A stretch of DNA of 33,859 nucleotides from contig QYPX01000065.1 in NCBI GenBank assembly GCA_007280205.1, forward strand, positions 1-33,859, in the 5' to 3' direction. Positions 22,562-31,597 of this stretch are shown piece by piece; position 1 is the stretch's first letter; each line of letters opens with the position of its first letter. The translations under genes and the position numbers were made by a program. Source of the stretch: Comamonadaceae bacterium (lineage in GTDB: Bacteria > Pseudomonadota > Gammaproteobacteria > Burkholderiales > Burkholderiaceae_C). The notes under the pieces were generated by a model. The model worked only from the letters and a program-made list of their open reading frames with translations, was not told the DNA's origin and ran no database searches.

Positions 22562-22770
22562 GGTGCTCGCGGTGTGGTTCACACGCTGCAGTTCAACGGG
22601 AAGCAGGAGGGTTTGTGTTCACCACGACCTAACCTGCGCTGCCCCCGCAACGGTAAGTGGACGAATCATCTTGATTCCGCTTCCATCACGGCCACTGAGC
22701 GTTTTGAACACACGCTTGGGAAGGCGATGGAGGTTGGTCCACCAGCCCGGATACCGGCCAACACGGTGGT
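22562..22770 (+). ncRNA. Cobalamin riboswitch
   Basis: The most conserved aptamer core is present: GCTGCCCCCGCAACGGTAAG at 22638-22657. The downstream half has CCACTGAG near 22690, GGGAAGGCGATGG near 22720, and the B12 box AGCCCGGATACCGGCC at 22743-22758. These are the standard cobalamin-riboswitch elements in correct order. It lies about 80 bp upstream of btuB, whose product imports the ligand, so high B12 should lower expression of the uptake operon. A terminator-like hairpin follows. Confidence 0.96.
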
Positions 22771-22802
22771 TGCACGCCAGGCGCGCAACCGTGATGCCCA
22801 AG

Positions 22803-22832
22803 CACTGTCGGGGACGACGGTGAGGGTTTTTT
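22803..22832 (+). terminator. Intrinsic terminator of the cobalamin riboswitch
   Basis: CACTGTCG (22803-22810), loop GGGA, CGACGGTG (22815-22822) form an 8-bp stem with one wobble pair, followed by AGGG and six T residues (22827-22832). It lies between aptamer and btuB ATG, so it is likely the expression platform acting by premature termination. Confidence 0.75.
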
Positions 22833-22849
22833 GTTGATCTGTTCACTTC

Positions 22850-24709
22850 ATGAAAAATTGTTTTCCCTACAGGCGCCTGCTGGTCCTGGCCTTGCTGTTG
22901 TCTGCGTCTTTCGAGCTTCTGGCTCAAAGCGTTTCCAAGACGGTTGAACTCCAGCAAACGGTGGTCACGGCGAATCGCTCCGATCAACTTCTGATCGACG
23001 CTTTGCCGCATACCACAGTGATCGGTCGCGACGTGATTGAGCGCTCGCAGGCCGTCGATTTACCAAGCTTGCTGGCCAGTGAAGCCGGCTTTCAATTTAC
23101 GCAAAATGGTGGCCGCGGTACCGCCGCCAGCCTGTTTCTGCGCGGCAGTGCCGCCTTGCAGGTTCTGCTGCTGATCGACGGTGTGCCTTTGACCAAGCAG
23201 GACAGCACCGGCAGCATCAGTCTGGAGCACATCATGCTCGATCAGGTCGAGCGCGTCGAGGTCGTGCGTGGCAACGTTTCGGCGATCTACGGCAGCGGCG
23301 CTGTGGGCGGCGTGATCCAGGTTTTCATGCGCAAGGGGCAGGGCGCGTCGAAGGCCTTTGCCGCGGTCGAAGTCGGCTCCTATGGCAGCTCGCGCGCCTC
23401 GGCGGGTGTGAGTGGACAGAGCGGCGAGACCAGCTTCTTTTTTGGCGTAGGGCGTACTGCGACCAGTGGCTTTTCTGCGATGGACACACGCCAGTATCCC
23501 AACGAGAACCCGGATGCCGATGGTTACCGCAACAGCAACTTCAACCTGGGTCTGACGCAGACGCTGGCGCCTGGACACGCCGTGGGTTTGCGCGCTCAGG
23601 CTAGCGATGGCCAGTTCGATACCGATGGCGGTGGCTTCGGCAGCGCCACGGATGTCTATAAAGGCGCCAGCAAACTCGCAAATTGGTCCGTTTACAGCGA
23701 CAACCAGGTCACAACTGCCTGGCTCAGCCGGTTGAGCTTCAGTCAAGGGCGTGAGCGCTCCATGTATGACGCGAGCCAGAGCGCTTTTCCTTATGAAAGT
23801 GAAGCCCTGACGCGCAGCCGCACGCTCAACTGGAACAACGCAGTGACCCTGGGCAACTGGTTGCTGACGGCCGGTGTCGAGTCGCAGCGTCAGTCGGTTG
23901 ACACGAACGACAGTTACGCCACAAAGCTCAGTCACGAGCGCGGATTGCTTTCCTTGTTTGCCGGATTCTCTGGCGCGATCGGCGCGCATTCGATGCAGTT
24001 GAATTTGCGGCGCGACAACGCCGACGGTCTGGCTGGAGAAACCACCGGCTATGTCGGTTATGGCTTTCAACTGCAACCGGCCTGGAAGCTGATTGCCAGC
24101 GCCTCGTCGGCTTTCAATCTGCCGCCGCTGGGCTATCTTTACGATCCGTTCTCGGGCAATCCGGCACTCAAGCCGGAGACCGCGCGGTCCACCGAGCTGG
24201 GCTTGCAGTGGGCGCAGGACCGGCAGGTGGCGCGAGCCACGCTGTTCAAGACCCGCACAGCGAACCTGATGCTGTACGACTTCGCGACCTGGCGCTTCAA
24301 CAATGTGACCGATGCCAGCAACCGCGGGCTGGAGCTGAGCTATAGCGGCAGAGTCGCCGCTGCGGATCTGCGTGCCAGCCTGACGCTGCAGGATCCGCTC
24401 GACGAGGGCACCGGCTTGCGCCTGATCCGCCGCGCCCGCAGCATGGCCTCCATGGGCGCCTCGCTGCCACTGGGTGCATGGACGGTAGCCGGTGACCTGC
24501 GCTACACAGCGGAGCGACCCGACATCGTGACGGTACCCGCGCTGCCGGCCTACACCCTGCTCAACATCACGACCCGTTACACATTGACGCGTGAACTGGC
24601 ATGGACGGCTCGCATCGACAACCTGCTGGATCGCCAGTACCAGACCGCCTACGGATACCAGCAGTCTGGCCGTGCGCTCTACCTTGGTCTGGTCTGGGCT
24701 CAGAAGTAG
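22850..24709 (+). CDS. btuB: TonB-dependent vitamin B12 receptor BtuB
   Basis: 619 residues: signal peptide 1-25 (LLVLALLLSASFELLAQ), then a region with TVELQQTVVTANRS (TonB box-like, plug start), a plug domain to about 160 containing LPSLLASEAGF and ERVEVVRGNVSAIYGSGAVGGVIQV, and a 22-strand outer-membrane barrel. The cobalamin riboswitch upstream and btuF/C/D-type genes downstream support corrinoid transport rather than siderophore uptake. One oddity is the C-terminus, YLGLVWAQK, which lacks the usual final aromatic residue of outer-membrane barrels. The ribosome-binding site is weak. Confidence 0.93.
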   Translation: MKNCFPYRRLLVLALLLSASFELLAQSVSKTVELQQTVVTANRSDQLLIDALPHTTVIGRDVIERSQAVDLPSLLASEAGFQFTQNGGRGTAASLFLRGSAALQVLLLIDGVPLTKQDSTGSISLEHIMLDQVERVEVVRGNVSAIYGSGAVGGVIQVFMRKGQGASKAFAAVEVGSYGSSRASAGVSGQSGETSFFFGVGRTATSGFSAMDTRQYPNENPDADGYRNSNFNLGLTQTLAPGHAVGLRAQASDGQFDTDGGGFGSATDVYKGASKLANWSVYSDNQVTTAWLSRLSFSQGRERSMYDASQSAFPYESEALTRSRTLNWNNAVTLGNWLLTAGVESQRQSVDTNDSYATKLSHERGLLSLFAGFSGAIGAHSMQLNLRRDNADGLAGETTGYVGYGFQLQPAWKLIASASSAFNLPPLGYLYDPFSGNPALKPETARSTELGLQWAQDRQVARATLFKTRTANLMLYDFATWRFNNVTDASNRGLELSYSGRVAAADLRASLTLQDPLDEGTGLRLIRRARSMASMGASLPLGAWTVAGDLRYTAERPDIVTVPALPAYTLLNITTRYTLTRELAWTARIDNLLDRQYQTAYGYQQSGRALYLGLVWAQK

Positions 24710-24719
24710 CCGAGGCACC

Positions 24720-25586
24720 ATGGCACACGGACGCCTCGTCACCCTGATCCTGACCGGCTGGCTGCTGGCTGCTGGGGCGGTGCAGGCGCTGCAGGTTACC
24801 GACGACCGCGGCCTCACCGTGACGTTTGCCAGGACGCCGCAACGCATTGTGAGTCTGCTGCCGTCCCTGACGGAGAGCGTCTGCGCGCTTGGCCAGTGCC
24901 GGCGTCTGGTCGGCGTGGACCGCTATTCGAACTATCCTGAGAGCGTGCAAGCGCTGCCCCAGGTGGGTGGCGGGCTCGACCCCAATCTGGAGGCGGTGAT
25001 CGCGCTGAAACCCGATGTGGTGTTGATGGCCACGTCGGCGCCGGTGGGCGAGCGGCTGCAGTCGCTGGGCATCAAGGTGCTTGCACTGGAGCCCAAGACC
25101 CATGCCGATGTGCGCCGGGTGCTGGAGGTCATCGGCCGCTTGCTGGAGGTGAACGATGCAGCGCGCGTCTGGCGCGGCATTGAAGCCGGCGTCCTGACGG
25201 CTGTGCGCAGCCTGCCACCGGGTGCGGACAAGACGCGTGTTTATTTTGAAGTCAACAGTGCACCCTATGCCGCCAGTGAATCCTCCTTTATTGGCGAGAC
25301 ACTGAGCCGGCTCGGTGTCAAGAACATTGTTCCCGGCCACCTCGGTCCGTTTCCCAAGCTCAATCCGGAGTTTGTCGTGCGCGCCAATCCCGATGTCATC
25401 ATGGTCGGAGACCGCAGCTACGCCGGCTTGCAGGGGCGCCCTGGATGGTCGGGTATACGGGCCATTCGCGAGGGACAGGTCTGTGTCTTCACTGCGGCGC
25501 AGGCTGACGTGGTGGTGCGACCCGGGCCGCGTATGGCCGAAGGCGCACAGATCATGGCGCGCTGCCTGCTGGGATCAGGCTCATGA
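24720..25586 (+). CDS. btuF: Periplasmic cobalamin-binding protein BtuF
   Basis: 288 residues from the ATG at 24720, with GAGG just before it and 10 bp after the btuB stop. A signal peptide covers about 1-23 (VTLILTGWLLAAGAVQA). The BtuF/FhuD-type fold shows in RIVSLLPSLTESVCALGQCRRLVGVDRYSNYPE, then VGGGLDPNLEAVIALKPDVVLM, and later SSFIGETLSRLGVKNIV. It binds corrinoid in the periplasm and delivers it to BtuC. Its TGA overlaps the permease start (ATGA). Confidence 0.92.
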   Translation: MAHGRLVTLILTGWLLAAGAVQALQVTDDRGLTVTFARTPQRIVSLLPSLTESVCALGQCRRLVGVDRYSNYPESVQALPQVGGGLDPNLEAVIALKPDVVLMATSAPVGERLQSLGIKVLALEPKTHADVRRVLEVIGRLLEVNDAARVWRGIEAGVLTAVRSLPPGADKTRVYFEVNSAPYAASESSFIGETLSRLGVKNIVPGHLGPFPKLNPEFVVRANPDVIMVGDRSYAGLQGRPGWSGIRAIREGQVCVFTAAQADVVVRPGPRMAEGAQIMARCLLGSGS

Positions 25587-26608
25587 CAGGCCTGTATCGC
25601 CAGCAGCGCCTTGCCTACCTGTTGGGCCTGGGTCTGCTGTTGGCCAGCGCTTTGCTGGCCTTGCTGGGAGCCAGCGTTGGCAGCACTGGCTTTGAAAGTG
25701 TGCTGCAGGTCTGGAACGATCCGCTGGCACTGCAGATCGTTCAGGACATCCGCATGCCGCGCACCCTGGGCGCCTGGCTGGCCGGTGCGCTGCTGGGGCT
25801 TGCCGGCGCCGTGGCCCAAGGCCTGTTTCGCAATCCGCTGGCCGACCCCTACCTGCTCGGCAGCGCCTCCGGTGCCTCGCTGGGCGTGGCGCTGGCACTG
25901 GTTTTGTTTGGTGTGTCGCCGTTTGCGGCGCAGTGGTTGGTGCGTCTGGGTCTGACCGGCGCGGCCTTTGCCGGCGCCGTCGCTGCCGTGCTCCTGACCT
26001 TGCTGCTGGCGCGCGGCGTGCAGCACACGCTGCGCCTGTTGCTGGCCGGGGTGATTGTGGGCGTGGTACTGGGTGCCATGAGTTCCCTGATCATGATGCT
26101 GGCGCCCGAGATCATGCAGGCGATGCAGGCCTTCATGCTCGGTAGTACCGGCTTTGTTGGCTGGAGTGCGTGCCTGGTGATGGCGGTGGTCTGGATGCTG
26201 TGCCTGCTGTTGGCCTGGCTGCTCAGCTCGGCGCTGGATGGACTCTCGCTCGGTGAGGCGACCGCTGCCAGTCTGGGTTTGCCGCTGCTGCAAGTGCGTG
26301 CCCTGCTGATCGGTGTACTGGCGCTGGCCACGGGTACGGCCGTCGCACAAACCGGAATGATCGCCTTCGTCGGGCTGGCAGCGCCGCATCTGGTGCGATC
26401 TGTTGTTCGAACCACGCACCGCAACCTGATTGCCTTGTCGAGTTTGATGGGGGGCGTGCTGCTGCTGGCCGCTGATACGCTGGCGCGTGGCCTGCTGGCG
26501 CCGCAGGAACTGCCGGTGGGTGTCTTGACGGCGGTGTTGGGTGGCGGCTATCTCTTGTGGCTGATGAACCGCAGCAGCCGCATTGCGTCGGGCAGCGGCT
26601 TGTCATGA
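25583..26608 (+). CDS. btuC: Cobalamin ABC transporter permease BtuC
   Basis: 341 residues with about ten membrane segments of the FecCD/BtuC family. Diagnostic stretches are RMPRTLGAWLAGALLGLAG, AQGLFRNPLADPYLLGSASGA and FVGLAAPHLVR, the last being near the ATPase-coupling helix. It is the inner-membrane channel of the B12 importer, expected to dimerise and pair with the downstream ATPase. Both ends overlap neighbours (ATGA at 25583 and 26605), so btuF-C-D are translationally coupled. Confidence 0.94.
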   Translation: MTGLYRQQRLAYLLGLGLLLASALLALLGASVGSTGFESVLQVWNDPLALQIVQDIRMPRTLGAWLAGALLGLAGAVAQGLFRNPLADPYLLGSASGASLGVALALVLFGVSPFAAQWLVRLGLTGAAFAGAVAAVLLTLLLARGVQHTLRLLLAGVIVGVVLGAMSSLIMMLAPEIMQAMQAFMLGSTGFVGWSACLVMAVVWMLCLLLAWLLSSALDGLSLGEATAASLGLPLLQVRALLIGVLALATGTAVAQTGMIAFVGLAAPHLVRSVVRTTHRNLIALSSLMGGVLLLAADTLARGLLAPQELPVGVLTAVLGGGYLLWLMNRSSRIASGSGLS

Positions 26609-27390
26609 GCACAGCGCAGGCAACGGCGATAGGCGCCACATCGATTCGTGCCAGTCTGGGTCAGGTGGAGATTCTGCATGACATCAGCATTGGTTTTCCG
26701 GCTGGCTGCTGGAGCAGCATCGTGGGTCCTAACGGCGCTGGCAAATCGACCCTGCTCAAAGTGCTGGCCGGCTTGTTGCCGCACAGCGGCGAAGTCCGGT
26801 TGTTGGGTGCGCCGCTGCAGCGTGTAGCAGGCCGCGCACGCGCGCAGCAACTGGCCTGGCTCGGCCAGAACGAGGGCACCGGCGACGATTTGACGGTGTG
26901 GGACGTTGCCATGCTGGGGCGCCTTCCCTACCAGCGCTGGCTCGACAGCCCGAGTGCCGCCGATCACCACGCGGTGGAGCAGGCGCTGCGTGCGACCCAG
27001 GCCTGGGACTGGCGCGCGCGCGCGCTGGGTCAACTCTCAGGCGGTGAGCGCCAGCGGGTGCTGCTGGCGCGCGCACTGGCAGTGCAGGCGCAGGTCCTGC
27101 TGATGGACGAGCCGCTGGCCAATCTGGATCCGCCGCATCAATCCGACTGGCTGGCTGTGGTGCGCGCGCTGGTGCAACAGGGCAAGACGGTCATCAGTGT
27201 GTTGCACGAGATCTCCTTTGCCCTGCATGCCGACCAGATGGTCGTCATGGCACAGGGCAGGGTGACGCATCAAGGGGCTTGCGCTGACGGCGCCACGCAC
27301 CGAGCGCTGGAATCGGTATTTGACGGCCGTATCGCCATTCATGCGCTGGGTCATCAGTGGGTCGCCTTGCCAGCCGCTACTTGTCTTTGA
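26605..27390 (+). CDS. btuD: Cobalamin ABC transporter ATPase BtuD
   Basis: 261 residues from the ATG at 26605, overlapping the btuC stop. Complete ABC ATPase: Walker A GPNGAGKS at 41-48, Q-loop Gln88, signature LSGGE at 144-148, Walker B LLMDEP at 165-170, D-loop NLD and switch His in VLHEIS near 198. It hydrolyses ATP to drive corrinoid import. The gene runs convergently into nth with a 14-bp overlap and no visible terminator between. Confidence 0.94.
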   Translation: MSTAQATAIGATSIRASLGQVEILHDISIGFPAGCWSSIVGPNGAGKSTLLKVLAGLLPHSGEVRLLGAPLQRVAGRARAQQLAWLGQNEGTGDDLTVWDVAMLGRLPYQRWLDSPSAADHHAVEQALRATQAWDWRARALGQLSGGERQRVLLARALAVQAQVLLMDEPLANLDPPHQSDWLAVVRALVQQGKTVISVLHEISFALHADQMVVMAQGRVTHQGACADGATHRALESVFDGRIAIHALGHQWVALPAATCL

Positions 27391-28003
27391 AATCGCAGTA
27401 CGGACGCACAGCGCATTGCCGGCACAGGGGCTTTCTGGCCTGGCAGACATAGCGGCCGTGCAGAATCAGCCAGTGGTGGGCATGGACCAGATACTCCGCT
27501 GGTATGCGTTGCAGCAGTTTCAGTTCCACTTCGTAGGGCGTTTTGCCCGGAGCCAGGCCGGTGCGCTTAGCAACTCGAAAGAGATGCGTATCGACCGCCA
27601 CGGTCGCTTCACCAAAGGCAACGTTGAGCACCACATTGGCCGTCTTCCGGCCCACGCCAGGAAGGGCCTGCAGCGCCTCGCGCGTGCGCGGCACCACAGC
27701 GCCGTGCTGCTCGATGAGGATCTGGCAAGTCTGCAACAGGTGTCTTGCTTTGGAGCGAAACAGGCCGATGGTGCGGATGTGGTTCTCCAGGCCGGCCAAT
27801 CCCAGATCCAGCATCGCCTGGGGCGTATTGGCCAGCGGAAACAGCCGGCGCGTCGCCTTGTTGACGCTGACGTCGGTTGCCTGAGCTGACAGCAGGACGG
27901 CGCACAGCAATTCAAAGACAGAGCTGTACTCCAGCTCGGTCACGGGCGTCGGGTTGGCCGCCTTCAAATTAGCAAAAAATCCCTCAATGGCGCTGGGCTG
28001 CAT
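27377..28003 (-). CDS. nth: Endonuclease III (Nth)
   Basis: 208 residues. Helix-hairpin-helix LPGVGRKTA at 114-122 with catalytic Lys120, catalytic Asp138 (VDTH), and the iron-sulfur cysteines 187, 194, 197 and 203 (C-x6-C-x2-C-x5-C). The numbering coincides with that of the E. coli enzyme. It is a base-excision-repair glycosylase/AP lyase removing oxidised pyrimidines. The 3' end overlaps the btuD 3' end by 14 bp. Confidence 0.97.
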   Translation of the reverse strand: MQPSAIEGFFANLKAANPTPVTELEYSSVFELLCAVLLSAQATDVSVNKATRRLFPLANTPQAMLDLGLAGLENHIRTIGLFRSKARHLLQTCQILIEQHGAVVPRTREALQALPGVGRKTANVVLNVAFGEATVAVDTHLFRVAKRTGLAPGKTPYEVELKLLQRIPAEYLVHAHHWLILHGRYVCQARKPLCRQCAVRPYCDFKDK

Positions 28004-28074
28004 GCGTTTCCCGGTAAGCGTGGTCTGAATAATAATAGGAGCATAAGACTATTCCTAAACACCGAAAGACTTTC

Positions 28075-29283
28075 ATGCAATTTGCCGAGCGCCTGAACGC
28101 GATTGAGACATCAGCCATCCGCGAACTCTTCAAACTGCTGGGCAAGCCCGGCATCATCAGTTTTGCCGGCGGCTTTCCGGATCCGGCCTTGTTCGACGCC
28201 GAGGGCATCAGGATGTCCGCCGACGCTGTGCTGTCCAACAATCCGGGTCCGGTGTTGCAGTATGGCGCGACCGAAGGCTATCAGCCGCTGCGCGAGGCGG
28301 TGAGCCGTTTCTATGCGGCCAAAGGCGGCGCCGGCAGTGCGTCCAACGTCGCCGTCAAACCCGAGGGCCTGATCGTTACCACTGGCAGCCAGCAAGCGCT
28401 CGACCTGATCGGCAAGACCATGATTTCTCCTGGCGACAAGGTGATCGTGGAGGCCCCCACTTTTCTCGCCACGATCCAGTGCTTTCGCCTGTATGGCGCG
28501 GACATCATCGGTGCGCCGATTGATGCCGACGGCGTGGACGTGGACCAGCTGGAGAAACTGATTGCCCTGCACAAACCGAAACTGGTCTACCTGATTCCGA
28601 CCTTTGGCAACCCGAGCGGCGCCACCTTGAGCCTGGAGCGGCGCAAACGCATTCTGCAGATTGCGGCGCAAACGCAAACCCTGGTGGTGGAAGACGATCC
28701 CTATGGCGAGCTCTATTTTGGCAAGCCTCCACCACCGAGCATGCTGGCATTGAGTGAAGGCGTTCCGGGCAGCCGGGACTGGCTGGCGCATTGCGGCAGT
28801 TTCAGCAAGATTCTGTCACCCGGCTTGCGCGTTGGCTGGATGATTGCGCCGGCAGCGTTGCTAGCCAACGCGACGATGTGCAAGCAGTTCAGCGACGCCC
28901 ACACCAGCAATCTGACGCAGGCTATCGCCGCTCACTACCTGAGCTTGAATCGCCTCGATGGTGCGGTGGCCGCCGTGCGCAAGACCTATGCTGAAAGGGC
29001 TGCGGTCATGGCCGATTCGCTGCGCCGCGAACTCGGTGATGCCATCTCCTTCAACCAGCCGCAGGGTGGCATGTTCTTCTGGGCCCGCTTGACCGGGGCC
29101 AACGGCAGGATCAGCAATGCAGCGGAGTTTGCCAAACGTGCCATTGAAAAGGGCGTGGCCTTTGTCCCGGGCGCGCCGTTCTTTGCGCACGACCCTGACT
29201 TGTCAACCCTGCGTCTTAGCTTTGCCACCGCCGGTGTGGAGAAGATCGAAGAGGGAATAGGGCGCCTGGCGCAGGCACTCTGA
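28075..29283 (+). CDS. PLP-dependent aminotransferase (class I/II, LysN/2-aminoadipate-like)
   Basis: 402 residues. The start FAERLNAIETSAIRELFKLLGKPGIISFAGGFPDP and QYGATEGYQPLRE near 62 are typical of the LysN / aminotransferase subfamily of MocR-related enzymes without the DNA-binding domain. The PLP-binding elements are GSQQALD near 104, NPSG at 179-182, DDPYGEL at 207-213 and the Schiff-base lysine Lys245 (SFSKILSPGLRVGW). The substrate amino acid is not determined. It diverges from nth; the FAD monooxygenase gene starts 13 bp after its stop, so the two are likely co-transcribed. Confidence 0.9.
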   Translation: MQFAERLNAIETSAIRELFKLLGKPGIISFAGGFPDPALFDAEGIRMSADAVLSNNPGPVLQYGATEGYQPLREAVSRFYAAKGGAGSASNVAVKPEGLIVTTGSQQALDLIGKTMISPGDKVIVEAPTFLATIQCFRLYGADIIGAPIDADGVDVDQLEKLIALHKPKLVYLIPTFGNPSGATLSLERRKRILQIAAQTQTLVVEDDPYGELYFGKPPPPSMLALSEGVPGSRDWLAHCGSFSKILSPGLRVGWMIAPAALLANATMCKQFSDAHTSNLTQAIAAHYLSLNRLDGAVAAVRKTYAERAAVMADSLRRELGDAISFNQPQGGMFFWARLTGANGRISNAAEFAKRAIEKGVAFVPGAPFFAHDPDLSTLRLSFATAGVEKIEEGIGRLAQAL

Positions 29284-29296
29284 TCGATGAACGACC

Positions 29297-30484
29297 ATGG
29301 TTAAACGCATCTCGATTGTTGGCGGTGGTATTGGCGGCTTGGCGGCTGCACTGGCGTGTTCGCGCGCCGGCTCGACCATCAAATTGTTTGAATGTTCGCA
29401 GGAATTCACCGAGGTCGGTGCCGGCATCCAGATGGGCCCAAACGTGGTGCGTGTCCTTCAGGCTTGGGGCTTGAACGATGCCTTGAAGTCGGTTGCTGCC
29501 TTTCCCGATCGCTTGCAGGTGCGCAGCGCCAACTCTGGTGCTGAACTCGGTGTGCTGCGGCTTGGCGCCACCGCAGTGCAGCGTTACGGTGCACCCTACG
29601 TCACGATTCACCGTGCCGATCTGCATGCTCTGTTGCAGGCGGCCTTGAAGTGCAGCACCGATGTTGAGTTGAACCTCGATAGCGAGATGGTCGCCTTCGC
29701 GCAGAACGAAAGTGGCGTGAAGTTTCAGACGGCGAGCGGCCGCCAGGTCGAGTCCGACTTGCTGCTGGGCGCGGACGGCTTGTGGAGCCAGGTGCGCCAG
29801 CAACTGCTTGACGATGGAGTTCCCGTTGCCACCGGTCACCTGGCCTATCGGGCAATGGTGCCGCAAAAAGTACTGCCGGCCAAGCTTCGCTCGCAGCACA
29901 TCACGGCCTGGCTGGGTCCGCAGTTGCATGTGGTGCAGTACCCCGTGCGCGGCGGTGACTGGCTTAATGTCGTCGCTGTGGTGCAGGGAGACATGGTGGG
30001 TGACATCGAGTATTGGGATCATGCTGCCAACGTTGTCAAACTGCGACGCAGCATGGCGCAAACCTGTCTCCCCTTGCGTGAACTGATTCATGCCATTGAA
30101 CACTGGCGTTTGTGGGGCTTGAGCATCCGACCGCCAGCCCGTGGCGCCAATGAGTTTGCACGCGGTCGCGTTGCCCTGCTGGGTGACGCCGCGCACCCGA
30201 TGCTGCCGTATCTGGCGCAAGGTGCCGGCATGGCGATCGAGGATGCGCAGGCGCTGGCGCAATGTCTGCAAGACGACCTTCTGCCGGTGCCCGACGCCCT
30301 GCTGCGCTACGCCAAGGCGCGTTGGCAGCGCAACGCCCGGGTGCAGGCGCGCGCCACTCGCAACGGCCAGATATTTCACGCGACCGGCTTGATGCGCTGG
30401 GGTCGTGACGCCGCCATGAAACTGCTGGGCGAACGCCTGCTCGACCTCCCCTGGCTTTACCGCGGACCTGGCTCAATCAGTTGA
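29297..30484 (+). CDS. FAD-dependent aromatic monooxygenase (salicylate hydroxylase-like)
   Basis: 395 residues. It has the FAD-binding GxGxxG (IVGGGIGGLAAALA, 7-20), GAGIQMGPNVVRVLQAWGL near 42, LLLGADGLWSQVRQQL near 156 (DG motif), and GDAAHPMLPYLAQGAGMAIEDA near 296 (second FAD motif). This layout is that of class A flavoprotein hydroxylases such as salicylate 1-hydroxylase and 3-hydroxybenzoate 6-hydroxylase. The substrate is not fixed by sequence. It follows the aminotransferase by 13 bp, perhaps one catabolic unit. Confidence 0.88.
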   Translation: MVKRISIVGGGIGGLAAALACSRAGSTIKLFECSQEFTEVGAGIQMGPNVVRVLQAWGLNDALKSVAAFPDRLQVRSANSGAELGVLRLGATAVQRYGAPYVTIHRADLHALLQAALKCSTDVELNLDSEMVAFAQNESGVKFQTASGRQVESDLLLGADGLWSQVRQQLLDDGVPVATGHLAYRAMVPQKVLPAKLRSQHITAWLGPQLHVVQYPVRGGDWLNVVAVVQGDMVGDIEYWDHAANVVKLRRSMAQTCLPLRELIHAIEHWRLWGLSIRPPARGANEFARGRVALLGDAAHPMLPYLAQGAGMAIEDAQALAQCLQDDLLPVPDALLRYAKARWQRNARVQARATRNGQIFHATGLMRWGRDAAMKLLGERLLDLPWLYRGPGSIS

Positions 30485-30492
30485 GGATCGCT

Positions 30493-30628
30493 TGTCATGC
30501 CGGACCCCCAGTTTGTCATCCCGGACCCCGGATCGGAGTCCGGGGCAGGCCCGATCCGGGATCCAGTGCCACGCATCCACTGGATTGCGGGTCGTGGCCC
30601 GCAATGACAAACCCATCGTCATCCCGTC
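30493..30628. repeat. REP-like cluster of stem-loops
   Basis: The gap between two convergent genes contains stacked inverted repeats: CCCCGGA/TCCGGGG (30526-30545), ATCCAGTG/CACTGGAT (about 30560-30586) and ATTGCGGG/CCCGCAAT (30584-30605). Units beginning TGTCATGCCGGACCCC and TGTCATCCCGGACCCC repeat directly at 30493 and 30514. Such elements are usually dispersed in genomes and can terminate transcription from both sides. Confidence 0.75.
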
Positions 30629-30655
30629 TCTGATCAGTGGACGCAATGACCGCCG

Positions 30656-31593
<938 letters not shown>

Positions 31594-31597
<4 letters not shown>

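Noticed and set aside
23060-24847. 595-residue open frame on the minus strand
   Set aside because: It lies entirely antisense to btuB, whose family motifs, signal peptide and riboswitch are clear. The minus-strand product is low-complexity, rich in Arg, Gln and Ala, as expected from a GC-rich shadow frame.
25418-26419. 333-residue minus-strand open frame
   Set aside because: Antisense to btuF and btuC; Gln/His/Arg-rich composition without domain character.
29216-30379. 387-residue minus-strand open frame
   Set aside because: Antisense to the FAD monooxygenase, which has intact cofactor motifs.
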